Below, one piece after another: positions 57,373 to 64,000 of a stretch of 64,000 nucleotides of DNA. This DNA is from Albifimbria verrucaria. Taxonomy: Eukaryota; Ascomycota; Sordariomycetes; Hypocreales; Stachybotryaceae. The stretch spans positions 186,001 to 250,000 of the forward strand of contig JAHREC010000029.1 in assembly GCA_020081605.1 (NCBI GenBank), in the 5' to 3' direction. Positions within the stretch are counted from its first letter, which is position 1. Every line of letters starts with the position of its first letter. Made by a program: the position numbers and the translations under genes. A model generated the notes under the pieces. The model was not told the origin of the DNA and did no database searches. It was given only the letters and a program-made list of their open reading frames with translations.

Positions 57373-58725
57373 CTGTGGTATTCACCAAATTTGTCATCTA
57401 CTGCCCACCAGTGGAGCGTGGTGCCCTTGAATCATGCCGCGGAACTGCTTAGATTGCTGATTTTTCGGGTCATTTGAGCTGCTTGATTGCTCGGTGTTTT
57501 GACCGCGCAGAGTGTTCCGTCCTTGGGGCTTGAACCTGACGGATATGTTTTGTGCCGCAAAGCGTTCGGGAGGACTGTATCAGTTTATACAATGTCCATG
57601 CAACACGGTATTACATATGTATAGTACTATATATATATTACACTATATAACAGTCTCTGGTTTTGAACATAAAATATGCTTTTGCACTGTAGTGTACTGT
57701 ATGGTACAAATATACTGTATATGAATTAGGAATAACAGAATTGATGGGAACGGAACGAGGACCGTTGGTAACATGGGAACCAATTTGTTCTTATTATTTA
57801 TTTGGACCTCCCTCGTAGCCCAAACTATGCTCGCTTCTGGCTGTTCCCAAAAGACGTCCTTTGGCGCCGACGGACTTTAAAATATGACTCACACCTCTCA
57901 CAACTTGGCATTTTTGCATTCTTCGTAACGTATCTACTGTGTGATTTGTCAAATGATTGTCACATATCTCGCCGCCAGGCTAGCCTTCGTTGTGCCCCTA
58001 TTGTTATCGACCACGAGTCTTATTCTCTGTGCTCTATGCGTTTCTGCAGACCATAGCGAAGGCTTTTTGGAAAGCTATGCGATTGCGAGGGTAAGCACCG
58101 GTATTGTCTTGTTGATAGGAAATGCTCAACTGCCAAACTAGCTGAATACATCCACAATCGGCCAAGCGCTGCTGGATTTCGTTGGCAATCATGTTAATGA
58201 AAAGAGAGCACAGACAGCAAGAATGACGGCCCTCTAGATAAGTTGAGCTCCCTCGGCAAGTTTGCCCCCTGGGCGAAACAAACGCAGGGAGAATGACAAC
58301 CCTGAGTGGGAGATGACCAGGCCGGATGGGTCTTCTAGCTTGGGTGAGAAAATCCCGGAGGCCAATTCTAATTAATTGGATGCTATTAAAAGATCCGGCG
58401 GAACACGCGCACACATTATAAATAAGCAAGACCATTTGTCTCTTTCCCTTTTTTTGTCTATTATGGGCATTGATTATTGGGGTGTTGCTGTTTACTAGGC
58501 GCGCCTACAGCCGTAGAGTTCGCCTTATTTTAGTGGGGCTGGTTGATTATTTAATGGGGCTAGTGTGCTGTCCGTTTCCTGTTCCTTACTTGAGCCAGCT
58601 CTCTCCCCATTTTGACTTGAATCCCTCAATCTTCTTTATTCCTATTTAAGCTTAAAAACAAGTAGCTGTCAGCTCCAAACCCTCGAAGAATATTTTTTCT
58701 GTGTATCGACGCCAACGCCTACAAA
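57373..58725. other. Intergenic stretch
   Basis: No supportable gene. A TATATATATA run lies near 57630, and the TATTTAAGCTT/CT-rich leader of the next gene at 58640-58725. Confidence 0.4.
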
Positions 58726-60546
58726 TGTCAACGACGGAAACTCGCTCCAATGGCCATTCCGCGACATACCTGTCGACAGTTGAACCTTCTTCGGATAATG
58801 TGTCCCAGGTCTACACTTATAGTAGCCATTATTGGGAATCTTTGGTCGCAGACGGGCATTCTATGAAGCTCCGGCCAGGAACCGTTAGTTTTTCCAACAT
58901 TCTATGTCGAATCCCAGCGTTACCCGACACAGTAGCCCCGGACAGCTACATCACCGGATACGCCACATGGCGTTTGGTGTCACCCACCAGCAACACACAT
59001 CAGGAGCGACGTGATGGATCTAGGCTTCGATGGAAGGCCACCATGCCCCGAAACTGTCCGGTCATTTGCCGAATTTCACAGTCGATCACCTTCCAATTCT
59101 CGGATACGGAACTCAATGCCACATCTTTGCTATTTCTGGCATGGTCATACATCCTCTCCAGCACACTTTTAGAAAAACAAGGAATTGGAATGCGCTACTT
59201 GCCCTTAAGGGATATGGTCGAATTGCCGGGTCAGCCAGAACGTGAGCTGTATCTTGGCAACGCTACCCCTGGTGAATGGCGGTGGTGGAAGGCATTGGTC
59301 TCTGCCGGTCAAGGGTGGCGACCTATGGAGAAAATTAAAACACCATGGACGATCGCCCTTCAAGGTAACATGCGATTTATTGTAACCACCACCGGGTACG
59401 ACGATAATGCCTTGCACGAATGCCCTCCTCCTTCGAGCAGCGAGGCGATTGCATTCCTCAAACGGTTCACAAACCTGTACGATATCGCAACACAATCGTC
59501 GCTCGCCCTGGCCATGGTCCTTGCAATTCCACTTCATGGCGAAACAGGCTCGAAGATAGAACTGCCACTACCTTCCCATTTCACGTCAACCGTCCAACGT
59601 CAAGCAATTGCCAATGTGGTCGATGAAGATTTAGCAAAGCTATCTCGCCTAATGACACTGAGCTCCAACACCCAGTTCATCTCTTCTGCATTATGGGGCA
59701 TATTTTGGGAACCCAGGATCGACTGCAATCTTGTCAGCGCTTGGTCCGAGCCTATTGTTAAAGTGCTCAAGCCATTGATACAGAGCAAAAATTTTGAAGC
59801 ATTAGCGCATACACTAGCACAACGAAATCCAACAATATCACCTTTATGGTATGGTGTTCTTGCTTGCGGAAAGACGGCAATATCGGATTCGATACTCGGA
59901 TATTTACAGACTCTTCAACTTCCTGTGCCTTCCAGGCCATCGTTGGAGGTTGCAGCATGGACAGGGTCACCACAGTCATTCATGCATACATTTGATGCAG
60001 AACCATATAACAATGATGGCAGGGTTACTCGAGCGAATGTATGGAAGCTTCGACACGAATGGTCGGAAGACCTGGCTTTTACTAACCCACCTCTCTGCCC
60101 ATGGCCGCCATTTGGCACCATGCTGGTATCGGAGATTGAGCCAGAAGTGCAGACTCACATAGGGTGCAGCCCCATGAGTGGGAGTATGAACAATGGGTTT
60201 GGATAAACAGCGATGGAAGCCACCAGACAGATAAGGGACTGTATAGCCATGTCAAGATTCACAGTACGGTGAACTACTCACGGTCTACATCAGCCATCGC
60301 TATTTCAGTAACCACACCTGAAAAAACATCGCATCTAGGGAAGCAACTAGAAAAATATTCCTCTGGGCAGCTACAGATATGGAGCCGTCGGGGAAAGAGA
60401 TATATTCTCACCCCTGGGTTGCGGCTCTTGAGGACTTGGGACACTGGGAAGAGTTCGTCAATGCCCATCACTCCAAACCTCGTGAGACAAAGCATGCCCA
60501 GGTAAATGGACCTGATATTGAGAACTGGATGAGAGATGTAAATTGA
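58726..60546 (+). CDS. Conserved hypothetical protein, about 605 aa
   Basis: The ATG at 58726 (AAATG context, MSTTETRSNG) is chosen because upstream in-frame codons lack an ATG. The frame is intronless and runs about 490 codons. Recurrent features: VYTYSSHYWESLVADGHSMK, PDSYITGYATWRLVSP, RWKATMPRNCPVICRISQSI, FSDTELNATSLLFLAWSYIL and PGEWRWWKALVSAGQGW. I recall uncharacterised proteins with this SYITG-x-ATWRL / MPRNC pattern in many Eurotiales; none has an assigned function to my knowledge. Slips at C4 60170-60173 and C4 60411-60414 each need one C to continue through HEWEYEQWVWINSDGSHQ and EDLGHWEEFVNAHHS to TGA at 60544-60546. No signal peptide or TM segment is evident. Confidence 0.75.
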
Positions 60547-60560
60547 GATGTAAGAATACG

Positions 60561-61295
60561 CTATTTAGGAAGTTTGTCAACCCAGTAAATGTCCCCGTTG
60601 CTGCGGACATAATAATAATAGTTGTTATCATCATCATAGATCCACTCCTTTCGCCTAGTTTTAACCTTTGTGTCGCTGACATCTCGAAAAACAATCTTGT
60701 CGCCTTCTTTCTTAGTTTTTGCCTCATAAAACCCTGCTTGCTTCGCTTTCGACTCCTTCCTCTTGTTATAACTGCGTGGTGTTGAATGTAAAGGGTCTTC
60801 TGAGTCCTTAGAATCGTGTCGAGCATGGCCTGGCTGTGCAGGGTCATTAAGGCTGGTTTGTTGCATTGCCAAAGACACCTCGTCTACAGTCGATTGTTGA
60901 GTGGTGCTAGGACCAGCCGAGTATTGGTAGTAATCAGCGCTTGGTCCTGCTTCATCCCGATAATGACGCTTTCCTTTGTTGTCTTCATAGTACAGTTCAC
61001 CTTTCACAACATCATAATCCCAGTCTGCCTCATACTCTTCCGAGTTGTGTGGTTGGTGGAAACTGCCGTCCGGTCCAGTGCCAGACGGGCCTCCTCCAGG
61101 ATGCGATGTGCAGGGATGACAGGTCTGATAACCATGGTCGGAATGCTGGCAAATGTACCAATTAACCTTACACTGTTTATACTCCTTATTTTTCCTTCCA
61201 CCTCTATCCCATCCCTTGCATCGATATTTGTTGTGCTCGTTGTAATTGTGGTTGCAGACCGGGCATATGCCTTGAAGACCTGAGCTGGCAGACAT
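60561..61295 (-). CDS. Cys/His-rich hypothetical protein, 244 aa
   Basis: An uninterrupted frame from the ATG at 61295 (MSASSGLQGICPVCNHNY; an in-frame ATG two codons earlier is the alternative). The N-terminal 65 residues hold ICPVCNHNYNEHNKYRC, then YKQCKVNWYICQHSDHGYQT and CHPC, a dense Cys/His set likely to bind zinc. The middle is disordered with WDYDVVKGELYYEDNKGK, and the C-terminus is basic then Tyr/Asn-rich (DDDNNYYYYVRSNGDIYWVD), a WW-like ending seen in wall- or RNA-associated proteins. No family recognised. It ends 14 bp from the stop of the converging gene at 60546. Confidence 0.6.
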   Translation of the reverse strand: MSASSGLQGICPVCNHNYNEHNKYRCKGWDRGGRKNKEYKQCKVNWYICQHSDHGYQTCHPCTSHPGGGPSGTGPDGSFHQPHNSEEYEADWDYDVVKGELYYEDNKGKRHYRDEAGPSADYYQYSAGPSTTQQSTVDEVSLAMQQTSLNDPAQPGHARHDSKDSEDPLHSTPRSYNKRKESKAKQAGFYEAKTKKEGDKIVFRDVSDTKVKTRRKEWIYDDDNNYYYYVRSNGDIYWVDKLPK

Positions 61296-61301
61296 TTTCA
61301 C

Positions 61302-63360
61302 AATACCAGGGCTTACAAAAGCACAGACTTATTGTAAGCAACGTGTTAAAACAGTCTCTGCATATAATGACCATGGATGGCACCTTTATACACGTCAGAA
61401 ACTATATGCCCGCGTCCTTTCTCCCCTTGTTGAGCAAAGGAATCGTCTCACAACCCACCGTGGTGAGTCGTAACGTCGTGTGACTGTGGCTTGCGTGTAT
61501 AGCGTAGCTGATCTGCGTATGATGCAGCCAACATATTATACTAAACCGGGATTGTGGCCTGACCTAATGATGCGTTCCTAGAAAGTGTCAATCAGCGGCG
61601 GCCTACTCCGTCGGGAAGGAGGAGAAAGTATGTGATCGGTTGACGAGTCGTAAAACCCCATTACTGTGCTTGTGAGACGAAAATTAATGCAGTTCTGGTG
61701 AGCGGTTAATCAATCCAACCTAAATGCAATGTCCAGCTGGCTTCGCAGCAAACCAATTGGGAAGCTGGTGTACATGAGCCCCAGAAGCCGGTGGGTGTGC
61801 AGGCCTACATGTGAACGTGTATTTGAATAGAAAGCCATCAGCTCTATGATATGCGCGCATTGCTTCCGGACACTGCAGATCTAATGTAGTCAGTTGCCTA
61901 TCTGGGGCCATGATATCTGGCCAACTGCATGCTTTACGTCTCGGGCAGTTATATCATATGTTACGTATACACACAATTTGATGCTTTGATCAATGGATTG
62001 TATTATGTGCATCTCTTCTAGCCTCCAAACGATGTAAGTGTCGGAGGTCATGCCTGGTAATTAGTTGGCATTACAGTCAGACACCTAGATCGCAGCCATG
62101 GCAGACAATATTTACTCATTCAGGGATACGAAGAACTTGGGACTCACGTCTATTGGCAAGGCGCCACTATTACTGGTATCCTACTAAACCTATCGTGATG
62201 TGATACATCTTTGATAATGATTATAATAGAGAAGCAAGGCGCAGCTGATATAGCGCCAGCCTATGTCGGCAGACAGCCCAGGAGGGATGGTTTGCATGTG
62301 TCGCGTACAGGTTATTGCATGAACCTTGACGCATGCTGCAAAGTTCAGAATCAGCAAGTGACAAGTCAAGCAACCACTGATACCCCTCCAAGTCGAAGCA
62401 GCTGTGAGTCGCATATGTCAACTGATAACTCCACATCAAGCGATGTGCAGCCATACGTGCGTGGCCCATGCATGCCTCAGGGCAGGATAAGGAAGTGGCC
62501 AATTGGGACTGTATGAAATTAAGTATATGGGAAATCAAGCAAACTAATCCTTGCTGAATGAACGATCGTCTTGTCTGGTTAAATATAGGTATATCAGAAT
62601 ATGGATTTTCATTGCTGATGTTAGACGTTGCTTCGAGTACCGCCACGATGGCCGAGGTAGCATGAGGTTGCTACTTACCCTGCAGCTTCGCATACACAAG
62701 GAGATCATAGTCATCGTACCCCAACGCCTAGTGCGTACCATTGAGGGGCTACATGGCTTAGGATATCCAACCGAGTCTGCCACTTACATGGTTTGCTCTG
62801 AAGCATGACTTGGGAACTTAAGGCGATGCAGGGGTTAAAAGGTGTGCTTATCTGCAGCTGCAGGTATAATTTTACTAACCCACATCAAAAGCTCCATCTA
62901 CAAATCTTACTAGTTTGATGTAATCTTAACGCAAACATATCCCTGTTTCAATGTCGCGTAGAAAGCCCCACTCTCAGTACTTTACTAGCGTCTTTGTAGT
63001 TTGAAACCGCCCCGCTTATGCTCTGTACTCCCGTACGCACTTTATTGTTATAGAGTAACGTGCAGCTTTTTGCCTAAGGCACCAACAATGCCCAATGTTC
63101 TAGGCAACCCTCGACCAACTCGTCGCCAAGTCAAACGTTCCAACATCGTGATCGACCAGATACCTAATTCCTCGCCCTTGATGCCTTGCACGAATTCTGC
63201 CCAGCAGGTTTTTGTCGCTACATCGGTAACTATTTAAGCGATACTTTCGTTTTCTCTGCGCATCAGTCGATTTCTTCTCCGCCCACCAGGCTCGCCTTTG
63301 AGCCTATCGATGTCGGTTATAGAGTAATACCGAGAGCATTATCAACAGGAACGCGCAATC
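61302..63360. other. Intergenic, gene-poor
   Basis: Several short overlapping frames on both strands (62211-62516, 62221-62646, 62551-62808) without motifs or splicing. A 49-codon ATG frame at 63088-63237 precedes the next gene and may be in its leader. Nothing else supportable. Confidence 0.35.
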
Positions 63361-63689
63361 ATGAGTGGTCTAGACGACGTTACAAAAGCTGTTATAGCTG
63401 TATGTATGTTAGATCTAAACGTTTAGAACGAGCTGACAACCTGTTTTAGGGGTTCAAGCCGTTGACAAAGGAAGAGGCCGACCGAGTATCGCAATGTGGC
63501 ACCACCAGAAAATGGATCGAAGGAAAAAGTCAAACAGTATCGTGGACACAATCTACGGTACAATTACTTAAGAAGGACGAGTCAATTGACGACTGGAAAG
63601 ATATTCAGATTCTCGGTCGCGATATGAGAGGGTCATTGCCTGTCAACTGTGCGCTTGAGTTTTCGGGAGGCAAAGTACAGGAAACTTAG
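63361..63689 (+). CDS. Small hypothetical protein, 92 aa, one intron
   Basis: Exon 63361-63399, a 50-bp intron 63400-63449 (GTATGT donor, GCTGAC branch, TTTTAG) and exon 63450-63689 form a clean 92-aa frame starting MSGLDDVTKAVIAGFKPLTK. Compact, mixed charge, with a short acidic helix (KKDESIDDWKDIQILG) near residue 60; no TM or signal. Perfect splice signals and full openness argue it is real despite its size. No family recognised. A CT-rich stretch and a short upstream ATG frame precede it. Confidence 0.6.
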
Positions 63690-64000
63690 TAACAATTTCG
63701 CGTCGAGGGACACCAGCATTTTGAGGACCAAATGAGCATTGCATTAAGCAGCATAGCGGGAATTGAGCTTTGATTTATACAGTTTCTCCCAGATCTGAGC
63801 TGCTCCTCTTCTCCCTAGGGTTAGGCGGATTAATGCTCCCTTGTTTGCATCTTCGAAGTCTGTCATTGTCACACATCGAGTGGCCGATTGTCGGCCATAT
63901 TCGGCTACTTCGTCAACCCGAAGTGGCGACGATTCGAGTGTGGAAGCTGTAAGAGTACCCAGTGTTGGGCGGTATACGTCCGGCAGAGAACCTTGCAGTT
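63690..64000. other. Right edge, no gene seen
   Basis: The last 310 bases contain only short unsupported frames. Confidence 0.3.

Noticed and set aside
1..64000. CRISPR arrays, rRNA genes, telomere repeats
   Set aside because: No regularly spaced direct repeats, rRNA signatures or TTAGGG runs were seen.

Overview
This window looks like an accessory, possibly subtelomeric, stretch of a filamentous ascomycete nuclear genome. A Eurotiomycete (Aspergillus/Penicillium-like) source is my inference from style, not a species call. Supporting signs are short spliceosomal introns (mostly 45-80 bp, GTANGT donor, RCTAAC/RCTGAC branch, YAG acceptor), several Zn2Cys6 regulators, HET-domain proteins, a cytochrome-b5-fusion sphingolipid desaturase, a kinase-fold orphan of a type common in these fungi, and decayed DNA transposons.

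Layout. 1-4.4 kb: two Zn2Cys6 regulators on the minus strand, the first running off the left edge. 5.6-7.6 kb: delta-8-type sphingolipid desaturase. 7.6-14.2 kb: piggyBac territory, with a 5'-end stub and a nearly full-length decayed copy, followed by an L-asparaginase lacking its 5' end (14.2-15.3 kb). 15.4-16.1 kb: an intact GNAT acetyltransferase. 16-20 kb: gene-poor, with a degenerate 138-bp tandem array and a bZIP (ATF/CREB-type) relic. 20-30 kb: two more full Zn2Cys6 regulators, a third broken one, a GATA-factor 3' portion and a third piggyBac stub. 30-36.7 kb: intergenic, a Tc1/mariner relic, a small secreted Cys-rich protein gene with a nonsense codon, and an AT-rich relic zone. 36.7-43.9 kb: small genes (coiled-coil protein, four-TM membrane protein, PHO80/PCL-like cyclin, several orphans). 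44.8-52.3 kb: two HET-domain genes flanking AT-rich DNA with a perfect hairpin and a chromo-like relic. 53-64 kb: acidic orphan, kinase-fold protein, a conserved protein of unknown function, a Cys/His-rich orphan tail-to-tail with it, and a 92-aa spliced orphan.

The strongest single observation concerns gene integrity. Almost every multi-exon gene is interrupted by single-base frame slips, yet the combined reading frames are otherwise open. Where I could locate the slip it is usually the loss of one base at a short homopolymer, very often C or G. That fits systematic under-calling in the assembly better than independent gene death, so most interrupted genes are annotated as whole genes with slips marked. 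Relics with in-frame nonsense codons or missing parts (transposons, asparaginase, bZIP, chromo-like, Cys-rich secreted gene) are treated separately as decayed.

Functionally the left half is dominated by regulators and transposon debris. The right half resembles an allorecognition/defence-flavoured neighbourhood (two HET proteins, an IDI-2-like secreted protein, a kinase-fold orphan). No biosynthetic cluster, CRISPR, rRNA, convincing tRNA or telomere repeat was seen.
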